The position numbers were made by a program, and so were the translations under genes. The notes below the pieces were generated by a model. It was not told where the DNA came from. It saw only the letters and a list, made by a program, of their open reading frames with translations, and did not search any database. Positions 10,156-20,014 of a DNA stretch of 64,000 nucleotides are shown here, in pieces. The stretch covers positions 116,868,219 to 116,932,218 of the forward strand of contig CM056577.1 in NCBI GenBank assembly GCA_029721435.1. The letters are read 5' to 3'. The number at the start of each line of letters is the position of its first letter. Position 1 is the stretch's first letter. The stretch comes from Gymnothorax reevesii (Eukaryota; Chordata; Actinopteri; Anguilliformes; Muraenidae).

Positions 10156-11812
10156 CCCTCCTATTATCCCTGGGGTCAATTTGACCCCATTCAATGTTTA
10201 CCATTCAAAAAATAATAGTTGACTTTTTTTTTTGCTTCATATTTCATTACTTTTCCTAATTTGATGGGGACAACTGATTAAGATTAAAATGATCATGATT
10301 ATATTTTTTCAATGTGCTGAACACGCATTGCACGCATTGGTGTTCCTCTGGGGTCAATTTGACCCCAAGCGGTTTTAGCTGTGTAAAACTTGTCTGTCTC
10401 TGAGTGTGACCTCACCTCCCCATACCTGCAGGTGCACAGTTGATACTTTTGAGGTGATTCATGACAGGGGGGCGGGGAAAACAAATATACCGATGAGATC
10501 ATTGATACTGCTCCTGGTGTGGGCATGTGGGAAACAACTTGACCTGTGAAGCCCTGCCAAAATGAGGAAGCCAATGTAGGCTTGCAAGCTGCTCACATCC
10601 AAGTCTTTCTCACTACACATGTTTCCCCTGTAAAATGATCATCTCAAGTTCAATATTTTCAAATGATGGTTATATGTAGAGCTGGAATAAGGACTCTATG
10701 TCTTCAACATGGCTGACTGTGTGTCTGATGGGACACTCTTAGCAGCACGTCTACCTTGTTGTTGAAGTGAGTAGAGGGACCATAATTTTCCATTTTTGGT
10801 GCTAACGTGACATGGGGGAGGGGGGAAACAATATTCTCATGAGAACTTTCCCGCACCATGGGCATGAAGGTGTGTGTGTCTGTGTGTGTATGTGTGACCT
10901 ACTGTATTCACACCTGCCGAAGTAGAATTGATATTTCCCGCGCTGTGGAGGGTGGGTGTTCCCGCAAGGACATTGGTAGTTCATGCAAAATAAGGGAGGA
11001 GCAAACATTGAAAAGCTTGCATGGCAGCCCTCTATCCAAATCATTCCTCATTGTGCTCTGTGTGTACTGCAATCTGCATGCTCTCTCAGTTGAAAATGTC
11101 CTCTGGGAAAAGGTTTACTGTCCATAAGGTTTTGGAACAGCTCTTTTGACAGTGAAAGTGACATAGAGGAGAATGTGTCTGAGACAGAGGATTGAGTTGA
11201 GGAGGACCCTGATTATGAGGCATCCTCATCTGATGAGAATGAGAGTTTTGACCCTCCTGTTGTCTCTCAACCACCAGCAGATATGATCCCTTCCAAAAAT
11301 GGGAAGATAAATATGTTTATGAGAGGAAGGGGGGGGGGGTCACCAACATCAATCAATATACTTCATTCTGTGAGAGTCATGAATGTGCACCCCAAATTAG
11401 AAAATATTTTGATGAAAGATTTTCAAGATACATTAACTCTAAAATTCTAAAAAGTTTTACCTGATGGTGGCGCTACAGAAAAGGTGATATCATCACTAAA
11501 ACCAATAGGCTTCATCCTCTTGCGGTCAGTAATGTTGTCAGTAAATTTGAGAAGATTTATATGAAAATCTTTCAAGATACATAAATTCTAATTTAAAGGT
11601 TTGGCCTGATGGTGGTGCTAGAGGACAAATCAACTCACTAATAAGTTTCATTATCAAGGGGTTATATATGTATTCAACAAATAAACAAAGTGCCTGACAC
11701 TAAAACTTGGTCAAAAATTTTAAGTAAATCATTTTCTGGAGGCAAATATCCTTGGGGTCAGATTGACCCCAAGGGTAAAAGGTGTTAGTAATATTTGAGG
11801 ATAATAGGAGGG
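10156..11812 (+). mobile_element. piggyBac derivative nested in Tc1
   Basis: The ends are exact inverted repeats, CCCTCCTATTATCC and GGATAATAGGAGGG. The flanks are TTAA (10152-10155) and CTAA (11813-11816), the latter a one-base decay of the TTAA duplication. The perfect palindrome GGGGTCAATTTGACCCC lies just inside the left end and again near 10350, and a one-base variant lies near 11755, inside the right end. A transposase N-terminal relic begins at 11096. A direct repeat of about 100 bp with a 150 bp offset lies at 11414-11655. It is a 1.66 kb internally deleted copy. Confidence 0.9.
11096..11340 (+). pseudogene. piggyBac transposase N-terminal fragment
   Basis: An ATG at 11096 opens MSSGKRFTVHKVLEQLF, then a TGA. 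One base back in frame the sequence continues as a long acidic stretch rich in D, E and S (for example ESDIEENVSETED, then DPDYEASSSDENES), with one further in-frame stop. This arrangement, a short basic start followed by an acidic segment, is typical of piggyBac transposases before the catalytic domain. The DDD domain is deleted. Position inside an element with perfect piggyBac-type ends supports the call. Confidence 0.8.
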
Positions 11813-12221
11813 CTAACAGGTTGGAGAGCCTCTGGCCATCTTTACTTCTGAGAGACTCAGCCAGTCTAAGACATTCCTTTTATAACCAATCATGTTACAC
11901 ACCTGATGCCAATTAACTTAATTACGAGCTAAATGTTCTTTCAGCTGATTCTCTTATATATTAATTTCTCTTTCAGCCCTTTTAACCTCTGTCCCGACTT
12001 TTTTGAGACCTGTTGCAGCCAGAAAATTGAAATAAGCTCATTTTGTGGATAAAAATATAAAATTTCTCAGTTTCAACATTTGAAATGTTATCTATGTTCT
12101 ATTGTAAATAACATACTGGCTCATTTGATCTGAAAGTCTTTGCATTTTGATTTTATTCACAATTTACTCTTTGTCCCAACTATTTTGGAATTGGGGTTGT
12201 AGAAAAAGAAGTATTTACACA

Positions 12222-12259
12222 GGCACGCTCACACAACCATGCACACACGCACACAAATA

Positions 12260-12310
<51 letters not shown>
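12222..12310. repeat. (CA)n microsatellite
   Basis: An imperfect CA-rich lead-in is followed by an uninterrupted AC run from about 12267 to 12307. It lies immediately next to the right end of the Tc1 copy. Confidence 0.97.
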
Positions 12311-12754
12311 GCATACATGCACACTGATGTTAGCTGATGAAAATAATAGATCAACAAGCATATCTGCAAAGTACATCATTTGCTATAAAAACCAATACCC
12401 AGATTGTCAGGTCTTATTCTGCATTTCTTGTAAATGGGGCAGGATCTACGATGGAGCTCACATACACCAGTCAAGCAGAGTACACAACTGCTTTCTATTA
12501 CCAGTCCGTTCAAATATAGCACTTTTGACATCAAAAGCATCCCTTCCTGTGTTTTCCCTCCTAACCCTCTCATTTCCAGTCATAATGACACTGCACAGAA
12601 GGATAGCCAGGCTCCTTTGTACTGCAACATCATAGCCTCCGCTAATCATACACCTCCGGTCATTAGCCTCCTGGCAGCAAGAGCGAAACGCTGTAACAGT
12701 GATTGACCAATCAACAACAAGACTGTCTTGTAACTGGAAAGATGCATCCAATCC
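12311..12754. other. Unrecognised segment with overlapping open frames
   Basis: Several open frames overlap here on both strands (12337-12519, 12434-12706 plus; 12458-12751 minus). No motif, codon bias or splice signal favours any of them. The density of long frames reflects a lower AT content than neighbouring DNA. Confidence 0.45.
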
Positions 12755-12758
12755 TTAA

Positions 12759-13057
12759 CCCTTCGAGGCAGTGGATTCCAACTCTGTTTCTGGAAATCTA
12801 ACGACTGGGAAACTTTCACTCTAAGTAAAAATCACCCCTCATTCAAAAGAGAGCAATTCAGCTGCAAATTTGTGGAGTTATTTGAGATAAATTCAGTGCA
12901 ATGAAAACCTAACAGAGGGCAGATCTCCAGGAGCAGGTAGGTCTCCAGTGCTTTGGGGGGCTCTAGAACAAACCTATGATCAGCTCTTATTCGTTGATGG
13001 AGTTGTAGAAGACTGATTTAAAAAATATGAATAAATAAAAACTCTTTTATGAAAGGG
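12759..13057. mobile_element. 299 bp TTAA-flanked MITE
   Basis: TTAA at 12755-12758 and 13058-13061 bracket an insert that begins CCCTTCG and ends GAAAGGG, giving a short inverted repeat of the CCCTT type used by piggyBac relatives. It has no coding potential. The call rests on the paired TTAA and ends only. Confidence 0.6.
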
Positions 13058-13061
13058 TTAA

Positions 13062-13673
13062 TCACTCCTGCTAAACCCCAGTTTCATGCACATCTTGACT
13101 AATCTGAAGATGCAGGATCAAAAACAGACAACATTTCATTCATAGAGGCCATTCCATCAGAATAGACTAATTATATATGATACTCTTAGGGAGACTAGCT
13201 AAAGTCTCCTAAGGTTTACCTCAGTATCGCTGCATGCCGGAACATAATTGGCGACATTAACTGTGCAAATATTTCAAACTGAACCTTCAAATATATGTGA
13301 AAACATGTTGTGTAACTCACCTTTGCAGAGGTCTGTGTTGAGCGGTAGACCACAATGGAGTCTGCGGTGACCACATCCATGGTGTGGTGGTGGACGGGTG
13401 TAGTGACAATTTTGCAAATGCAGTGTGGCTGCGGAGTGAATTTTACATTTTTTTTGCATATGTGGTGTGGCAGAGTTCATGTGGTGCAGAGTTCAGTCAT
13501 GCGGACGCAGCATGGCTGCAGAGACCAGTCAAATCTGGGCGATTTTTCATTAGAATCTGTTATTTCTATTATTTAGTGCTAGTAAGCTAATGATTCACTG
13601 ACATCTATAAGGTGCACAAGAAAATATAAAGAGGACATGATAAAGCCTCTTTTCCCTACATTACTGCTTACTG
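13062..13673. repeat. Spacer with degenerate GCGG/GTGGTG-rich tract
   Basis: The part at about 13320-13520 is built of loosely repeated TGCGG, GTGGTG and CTGCGGAG units. A similar tract occurs at 15805-16010. Together they may be the two ends of one old element that later received the insertions between them, or simply degenerate minisatellite sequence. Confidence 0.4.
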
Positions 13674-14400
13674 CAGTGTTTCCCAAACTCGATCCTGTAG
13701 GCCCCGTGTTTATGCTGTTTCTTCTTCCAACCACAATTGCGATAAAATAATTTTAAGAAGCTGCTAATTTTCCTTGAGTACGTGCTATTGATTCTTAGAT
13801 GGATTACTTCTTGTACTGATCGACATTATGCCAGAAAACTGCAGTACCACGAGGAATATACTATGTAATCCCCAAGTTCAAATTGTACCTCTTGCAAAAT
13901 GGAAAACAAGTACATGACAAGAGGTAACATTAACCACTGAGCTAATAGACTCCTAACTTGGTTGGCATTAATTATTTTTCTTTCTTACACATCAATACAA
14001 TGCTGGTTTGCCTCAAGCTCTGTCTTTTAGTTTACTAGTTTAAAGACTTTACTTTGTCTTTTAGCTGTTCATCATCTATCAAATGGCTGTGATTGGTGGC
14101 CTGGTGTCAGGATTTCCTCTAATTAGCAGCCCATTGACGGAGATCAGTCTCAATTTGAACAGAGATATTTGTCATTTTTATGTAAGTAACGTTACATGTT
14201 TGCTATATAGTACAACAAGCACAACATGTCCACAAAAATGTGATTTTCTGATGTAATATGATTAAGATTGAAGTAACCTCGCAGGAAAAAGAACTGGTTT
14301 GAAAATTTAATGGCTTGTAAAAATCATTTAATCGCAGTTGAGGTTGGAACAAAAACCAGCGTACATAGGGGGCTTCCAGGACTGTGCTTGGGAACCACAG
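13674..14400. mobile_element. hAT-like element with ~85 bp inverted repeats
   Basis: The left end begins CAGTGTTTCCCAAACTCGAT and the right end, read on the other strand, begins CTGTGGTTCCCAAGCACAGT. The two agree over about 85 bp, including CTTCCAACC/GTTCCAACC and AATTGCGAT/AACTGCGAT. CAGTGGTTCCCAA-type ends are common in fish hAT MITEs. The expected 8 bp target duplication is not evident, so one flank may be altered. The interior has no coding sequence. Confidence 0.75.
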
Positions 14401-14409
14401 ACCTATATA

Positions 14410-15296
14410 TACTGAGTACAAATGAAAACGCACCACTCACGAAATCTGGAATAGCTCCAAGGATTGATACGTGAAGTATATACGTATGATGCATTTCAGA
14501 TAATGAATGATTTAAGAAGACATGTAAACATCATTCAATTTCATTTACGATGATGTTAATGTGCGAGAGAGGTTTAATTGGTGTAGGTGTCAAACAGGAA
14601 AGTCAATGACCGCCATTTGCATTGAAACATGCGGTGCATCGTCATCGCATGGAGTTGATCAGTCCTGAACAAGAGCAACCTCAAGTTCTCGGATGTTGTC
14701 CATCTGGCGTCGACGTGAAAGACGTCGTCCAATTTCATCCCATAAGTGCTCGATAGGGGAGAGGTCGGGTGACAGAGCTGGTCACTGAAGCACGGGGATG
14801 ATCTGCTGTGCAAAGCACTGCATGGACACCCTTGCAGTGTGTGCCCTAGCGTTGTCCTGTTGGAACGTGTGGACATCGTGGTGTTGGTTGAAGAACGGCA
14901 CAACATGGTTCTGCAGCACCTGGTCCTGGTAGTAGACGCTGTTCTCCCTTCCTCTGCAGATATGGAGAGGGGTTCTGTGACGGTAGCTTATTCCACCACA
15001 CACCATAACGCTGCCACCACCCCAACGGTCCATTTGAACGACACAATCGGCGTTATAACGTTCACCACGTCTCTGCCAAACACGTATACGGCCATCTGCA
15101 TTCCTTAAGTGAAATCGTGACTCGTCAGAAAAGATGACATCGTGCCATTATCGCAGTCGCCAATTCTGGTGCCTGTTTGCCCACTGTAGACGCTGGTTTT
15201 CGTGACGATCCGTCAATATGGGGCCGAAATAAGGACGTCATGCAATATTATTAATAGTTCTTTTTTCAAGTGGTGCGTTTTCATTTGTACTCAGTA
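14410..15296 (-). mobile_element. Mariner/Tc1 element lacking its DNA-binding domain
   Basis: Inverted repeats are perfect over 28 bp: TACTGAGTACAAATGAAAAC and its complement occupy 14410-14437 and 15269-15296, flanked by TA-rich sequence. The minus strand encodes most of a DDE transposase. At 887 bp it is shorter than a full 1.2-1.3 kb element, and the missing part is the N-terminal helix-turn-helix. It abuts the hAT element at 14400. Confidence 0.9.
14574..15130 (-). pseudogene. Mariner/Tc1 transposase catalytic domain, decayed
   Basis: All three catalytic acids can be located on the minus strand: VIFSDESRF near 15125, QQDNARAHTA near 14830-14860, and LSPDLSPIEHLWDEI near 14735-14775. The GGGSVMVCGGIS block lies between the first and second. 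The enzyme would cleave the element at TA sites. The coding sequence is broken by stops, including one immediately after IPVLQ, and begins inside the protein because the N-terminal DNA-binding domain is deleted. It is unable to act on its own. Confidence 0.88.
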
Positions 15297-15425
15297 TATA
15301 AAGCCTACTCTAATCGCTAGATATGACACATTAAACACATGCACATGAACTTACATGGAATTGCTATGCATAAAAACTAATATCTGAGGTAAACGATATG
15401 CGGATGACATGCGCCTGTGTATTAA

Positions 15426-15798
15426 AGGATCAGTGTGTAAGATTTAGAGCCATCTAGTGGTCCGATTATAGATTGCAACCAACTGAGCATTCCTTTTCTC
15501 ACAAAACCTACGGTGGCCGCAAAACTTGCGAAAACATGAAGGCACTCTCTTGTGTCAGTGCTTTATTCATTTACTTTTTTCCCGTACTGGGCTACTATAG
15601 AAAAAATGGCTGTGCAACATAGCGGGCTCTACGGAGGTGGACCCGCTCCCATGTAGGTTTAAAGGACTTATTCTAAGCAAAATGAAACTCAAAGATTATG
15701 ATTATTGTTTTCACATGATTATACAGTACTAAAAAGTAGTTATGAATGTGATATTCATTTCTGCCAAAATTTCAATCTAAATTCTACACACTGCTCCT
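15426..15798. mobile_element. Common teleost TTAA MITE
   Basis: The 373 bp insert has inverted repeats AGGATCAGTGTGTAAGATTT and AGGAGCAGTGTGTAGAATTT, each directly next to TTAA (15422-15425, 15799-15802). The interior includes the segments CATCTAGTGG, ACCTACGGTGGCCGC and GGACCCGCTCCC, which I recognise as belonging to a high-copy fish MITE. It is non-coding. Removing it would rejoin sequence upstream of 15421 to the GCGG-rich tract. Confidence 0.85.
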
Positions 15799-15802
15799 TT
15801 AA

Positions 15803-16090
15803 GAATTTGTGGCTGCGGTGCAGCTGCAGATCTCATTCCTTACAATACATGCCGGTGCAGTGCAGCTGTGGATTTAACTATTGCAGCTGCGGTGTGGCTG
15901 TGGATGAGTTTGGACAATACTTTGCGGATGCGGTGCGAATGTGAATAGCAAATGGCAGTAGTGGAGCGGTTGTGGATAATTATTTTCGGGCCTCGCCGCC
16001 TCTGGATCTTTCAAGACTACATACTGCACAGCTGGTGAATCTTTCCATCAGAGCCTGCAGGTGGAGTCAGAGAGCTTATTCAGTAGTTTA
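15803..16090. repeat. Degenerate GCGG/GCAGCTG-rich tract
   Basis: Loose repeats of GGCTGCGG, TGCAGCTG and GATGCGGTGCG up to about 15990, similar in style to 13320-13520. No open frame of interest. Confidence 0.45.
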
Positions 16091-16424
16091 TTGTGTCTGA
16101 GCACGCTGTTACCTTGTTTTTGTGTTCACCGAGTTTGTTACTGGATATGGAAATAAAATGTCTCCGTCTCTCTCAATTGGCATTGATAGCCTGTTTGGTT
16201 TGTTTGCACATTGTTTTGCAAGGAATTTTCTGGATGAACAAAAAAATGTGTTTCCTGAAGGTGCAGGAATATGTAGGCCTACCTGAAGTTGACTACCTTA
16301 TGCTGAAAAGGACTGTGGTATCTCCCACAAAGAGAGCATTATAAATAATCACATTGTACATGTATGTAAATTGTAGAAAAGAAAAAAAATTCAACAGATC
16401 TGCATTTAAGAGATGTAATTAATC
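16091..16424. other. Unrecognised spacer
   Basis: The 83-codon plus-strand frame 16093-16344 contains a hydrophobic run but no family motif; I regard it as chance. Confidence 0.45.
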
Positions 16425-16760
16425 TCTGAATCCTCTAGCAGGCTGCCCCCAGATACTTAAGGACAAGATGGTATCAAGCTCTGTTTCAAGCCTGACCTTG
16501 GAAACTCCCAGAGTTTCTGCTCCTACGATATGGCCAGGCAAGCTATTCCACAGAGCGATCACTTTCTACGTGGAAAGAAAAAAAAATTCCATATACCAGT
16601 GCTAAATTTATCCTTGGCTAATATCCATCAGTGACCCTGAGTTCTGCAAACAGAACTTGGCCTAAATATTCCAGCATAGTTAACTTTGTTAATCCCTATT
16701 ACATATGTAAGGACCTCAATCAGATCACCCCGAAAACTCCTTTAATTTAGGCTGAAGAGA
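16425..16760 (-). pseudogene. LINE reverse transcriptase C-terminal end (CR1/Rex-like)
   Basis: On the minus strand the sequence encodes FRGDLIEVLTYV, NYAGIF, AKDKFSTG, a phenylalanine run, then LWNSLPGHIVGAETLGV and RLETELDTILS. This is the conserved C-terminal tail of CR1-group non-LTR polymerases (pattern RRxFFxxRVxxxWNxLPxxVVExxxxxxFKxRLD). The same tail occurs at 28680-28970, so both belong to one family. The reading frame has shifts and an A-run. Only the 3' end is present, as usual for 5'-truncated LINEs. Confidence 0.85.
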
Positions 16761-16779
16761 TTGAAATGCTGCGGTTTGT

Positions 16780-16916
16780 CCTCACAAACATTAATCTGCA
16801 GGTTTTCACTCCAACAATGCAGAAGCGCACCTGATACAACTAATTAGCTGTGCAGGCCTAGATCAGTTGATTAAATCAGTGCTTTCAGGTGAGCTTCTCC
16901 TTGGTAGGATTGAAGA
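16780..16916. mobile_element. Fragment of hAT-type fish MITE
   Basis: The segment reads CTGCAGGTTTTCACTCCAAC, then CACCTGATACAACTAATTAG, which is the interior of a high-copy fish hAT MITE also represented at 59530-59721. No terminal repeats are preserved. Confidence 0.55.
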
Positions 16917-17014
16917 CATGGCGGATCTAGAAAATTTTACATGGGGTGGCAAAGGGGTGGCAAGAGGTCTGGGAGGGGTGGCATGGGGCGTCCTCAGTGC
17001 GGTATTAGGAAATC

Positions 17015-17270
17015 CCTAATTCCAATGAGGTTGGGACATTGTGTAAAAGGTGCATAGACACAGAATACAATGATTTGCGAATCTCATAAACCCATATTTT
17101 ATTCACAATAGAGCACAGACAACATGTCAGATGTAAGTAAAGACAGGGAGAGGTTCACCAATCTGCATAAACACTGCGTCTAAAAATTGGGGAGCAATTT
17201 CAGATAAATATTCTATGTATTTATTGTGCAGTGAGTCCCAAAAAAGGAAAAAAAAAAATGGTTAATCATA
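17015..17270. mobile_element. Tc1 inverted-repeat fragment
   Basis: The segment starts ATTCCAATGAGGTTGGGACA and continues with GAATACAATGATTTGCGAAT, matching the long terminal repeat of the Tc1 family seen complete at 60345-61867 (which begins CCCCAATGCCAATGATGTTG). Only one end is present; no transposase. Confidence 0.7.
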
Positions 17271-18360
17271 TAAAAATTACTGAACATTTTTTTTATTAAA
17301 AATGGCATTTGGTGTTATATAACTATTTCTTGTATCTAATGATGTCAGGTAAGTGGAGGTTGTGCCACACTCAAGTGAACAACAATGACACTTTAGGAGT
17401 AATGCAGTAACCACTTTGCGCCAGATTACATAAAATGATGACAGGCCTAAACACGGATGAACCTGGATGTTCAGTTTCAACTTTTCATTGTCGGGGCCAT
17501 TAGTGCTTAAGGTTGTGTAATGTGTACTGCTTTAAATGTAAACCCTACTAGCTGCATGACATGCACAAATTATGCAGCTGCAGAACAATGAGTTCTGACA
17601 GCGATGCCTGACTAATTTTGTGTTTTTTGTATGATGTGAAAAAGTACACAGTTGTGTAATTAATAGTCCTCATTAGTTAAGTTTCAACAGAATACTTCTC
17701 ATTTTATTCCGTTTCCTTTTTTCCAGATGCACTGTATTATTATGCCTTCCAAGATGTATCCAAGACCTTCCCGTGCCTGCAGCCACTGCCCTGACAGTAA
17801 GGACCTAGTTTTATTATGCAGCCTCTTTGCTGTGATATTGATCACATATCACTGAAACTTAACAGCGACCCTCTGGATTCAAACATTCCTGTTTTTGATA
17901 TCTAAGTTAGCTAAATGCATCATAAACTGTTCTCGTTTTTACTATAATCAAAACTCACCGAAGAGAAAAATGCTCCAACAAATCACCCGGGAGTGAGTCA
18001 CTTTTGTCAAGCAATTAATGAACGCATTGAACCGTCAACTTTGGCGTACATTCCATCTATTACAAATTTAACATAACTTTATTCACCGGGGAAAACTGAC
18101 TTTACTTGGAGAAAGTTGCGAGGCTAAGTGGCTCCACTCTGCTGCGCTGCACGCAGACACCATCATGTGTCCATGACAACTGACACACGCCAGCCCGGAG
18201 CAGGAGGCTCGTCACGCAGACGCCGCGCCTTTGATGCAGGACCGTAGCTACGTATTTGAGGAGCCGAATATTATATTTACATTTATTTTTATTTAAATTT
18301 TTTTGGTGAATTCAGCTTCTATCTAGATGCTTTGAGGGGCTTTTAGACATAGTGGTGATT
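17271..18360. other. Unrecognised interior sequence
   Basis: No coding or repeat signal recognised. CpG content rises at 18120-18240 (TGCGCTGCACGCAGACACC and CACGCAGACGCCGCGCC). Confidence 0.4.
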
Positions 18361-18778
18361 TGTTTTACAAGTATAGTTTTAAGAACTTAAAAGTTAGAGG
18401 GGCAGCTAGGGGGGTAAGGCTCGACAGTGGGGGGGCAGTTGCCCCCCTCTGCCCCCCTGTAGATCCGCCGTTTCTCTTGGCCCGTTTACGGGTCAGTTTG
18501 ACACCCCTCACTCCTGCCCTATATTTTTCTATAATGGACCCCAGCACTGCACATACATACATGAAGCAAAACTTCTTTCAATTTATACTCAGTACTTTTG
18601 CATGCATGCCAACCCCTTTTAGTTCCATTTGTATTACCTTCAGTATATACCCTTAAAATCCTTTAAAAAATCTATGAGATTTTTTAAATATACAGTAACT
18701 ATTTTTTTATTTATGAAATTATCAATGGAGCTTGAAAATATCATAAAAATATTTTAAAAGCTTAAAAACACTTTTTAT

Positions 18779-19099
18779 TCAAGTATTAAAAAAAGAACAG
18801 TCCAGAATAGTGAAAATTGCTTTGCTTGTGCCGATGTTACCCAAGCGCATGACAAGGATCCTCAGTTTTGTTGCACTCTGTGAAAATCTTGACCAAAATC
18901 TCTTATCCATATTTTTATCATTCCACCCATCAATCACGAGGGAGAAGGGCGACGTCATGTAATAGTCAATGCTGTGCAGCCTCAGGAACCAAGTTCCTCT
19001 TGATATGACACAGCCAACGGTGTTGTGCGACAAAAACAAGCTTCTAGTTGTGGTTTGTTTACCATGGTGTGTGCTTAGGTGCTCTTTCATTGTGGTCAA
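18779..19099 (-). pseudogene. hAT transposase fragment (BED finger to catalytic start)
   Basis: The 106-codon minus-strand frame begins TTMKEHLSTHHGK, resembling the C-terminal half of a BED zinc finger (the HxxxH pair), and later contains SPFSLVIDGWNDKNMDKRF, matching the block with the first catalytic D in hAT transposases. It ends with SKAIFTILD, similar to the following conserved segment. The spacing between the finger and the D block is too short, so an internal deletion is likely. Finger N-terminus and most of the catalytic domain are absent. It may belong with the hAT ends at 16918-18475 or to a different copy. Confidence 0.65.
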
Positions 19100-19541
19100 A
19101 ATGAATAGCTTTCAAAAATTGATATTTCGAGCAGTTTTTTTCTCATAAAAAAATGCATATAATTTCATTGTTTATCCATAAGCTGGGTAAATGGAGGAAA
19201 ATCCATTTAACTATGGGCATTCAGTATAAGTTGACAAGTGTGCTTTTAGCCAAATTCCCCAGTATCCTGATGGCCATTCATCTTCAACAGCACAGTGGTG
19301 AGAACCTGCAAGGTTTTGGTCAGCAATTACTCCCAGATATTTTCAAGTATAACGCATTCCGGTTTTAAACCTCCAATAAAGTAATCCTATGTAATGTTTC
19401 TATTATTGGCATGTCAAACCTTAGTTTTAGCTGTGTTGAATTGCATTTGTCATGTTTCTGCTCTCCTCTGGATTCTATCCAAATCATCCTGAATCACCTT
19501 AGCAGACTCTAAATTGTTAGGTAAACCACCCGATTTAGTAT

Positions 19542-20014
19542 TTTATGTATGACTATTTTGTGTAAAGTACTGTAGTATATCATTTTTAAATAGAGATTTT
19601 TTACATTCTATTTGTGCTGCCTCACTGGTCAGGCATTTGTTTATTTTGTTCATCATTTAGCACCCTCTGGTGGTGTGTCTGTAGAAAAACATGATCTGAT
19701 GCAATACCACTTGTTTGTGATGAAATAGACTAGTGCTTTCTAGAGGTTTCTGGCACCTTCTTGTTTGGAGGAGGCCGGGTTACCCAGGAATCCTGTAGAT
19801 CTTTCTAGAATGTTCCTAGTCTATATGAATGCAGTAATGTTGGTCAGTTAAGGAGGTTTTTTCTTTGTATCAGACTTACACAGTGGCATTAGAGTGTTAT
19901 TATAAGATTGCACAGTGGATTATTTGTAGAAATTTTTGGACCTAATCAATGAAGAATAAATTTGTTTGAGTGGCCATTTTCGGTTTTCTTTGTTGTGATT
20001 TTCAGGTCATAACA
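19542..20014 (+). mobile_element. Solo-LTR-like insert within the LINE
   Basis: The LINE reading breaks exactly here: upstream it ends at the ATTTAGTAT (reverse of DDTK) and resumes at ATATCATTCAGG. AGTAT (19537-19541) and AATAT (20015-20019) could be a 5 bp target duplication. The insert has near-inverted ends, TGTATGAC and GTCATAACA, a TATATGAATG box-like site near 19834, an AATAAA near 19951 and no coding sequence, as expected for a solo LTR in plus orientation. The internal retroelement genes are absent. A DNA transposon is the alternative. Confidence 0.5.

Larger units (their letters stand above)
9975..12201 (-). mobile_element. Tc1 element 5' portion, split by a piggyBac insert
   Basis: Two flanking pieces, 9975-10155 and 11817-12201, match the near-complete Tc1 at 45512-46977 almost base for base when joined: the left piece corresponds to its 46422-46567 region (transposase N-terminal helix-turn-helix, minus strand) and the right piece to the rest of the N-terminus plus the long inverted repeat ending TTGGGGTTGTA. 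The catalytic half of the element is missing on the left. The host sequence reads GCAAGCC-TTAA-CAGG across the insert. Decay and truncation make it inactive. Confidence 0.9.
16918..18475. mobile_element. Possible hAT element bounded by GGCGGATCTA ends
   Basis: The left edge reads GGCGGATCTAGAAAATTTT followed by repeated GGGGTGGCA; the right edge, on the other strand, reads GGCGGATCTACAGGGGGGCA followed by G-rich sequence. The shared GGCGGATCTA and G-rich subterminal segments suggest two ends of one hAT-type element or of two relatives. The interior carries a Tc1 terminal fragment and CpG-containing sequence at 18120-18240. No target duplication is evident. Confidence 0.45.

Noticed and set aside
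10299..11274. Minus-strand frames in the piggyBac element
   Set aside because: They are antisense to the identifiable transposase N-terminus and have no domain.
12337..12751. Cluster of open frames as a host gene
   Set aside because: Frames overlap on both strands with no motif, splice sites or bias; they lie between a microsatellite and a MITE.
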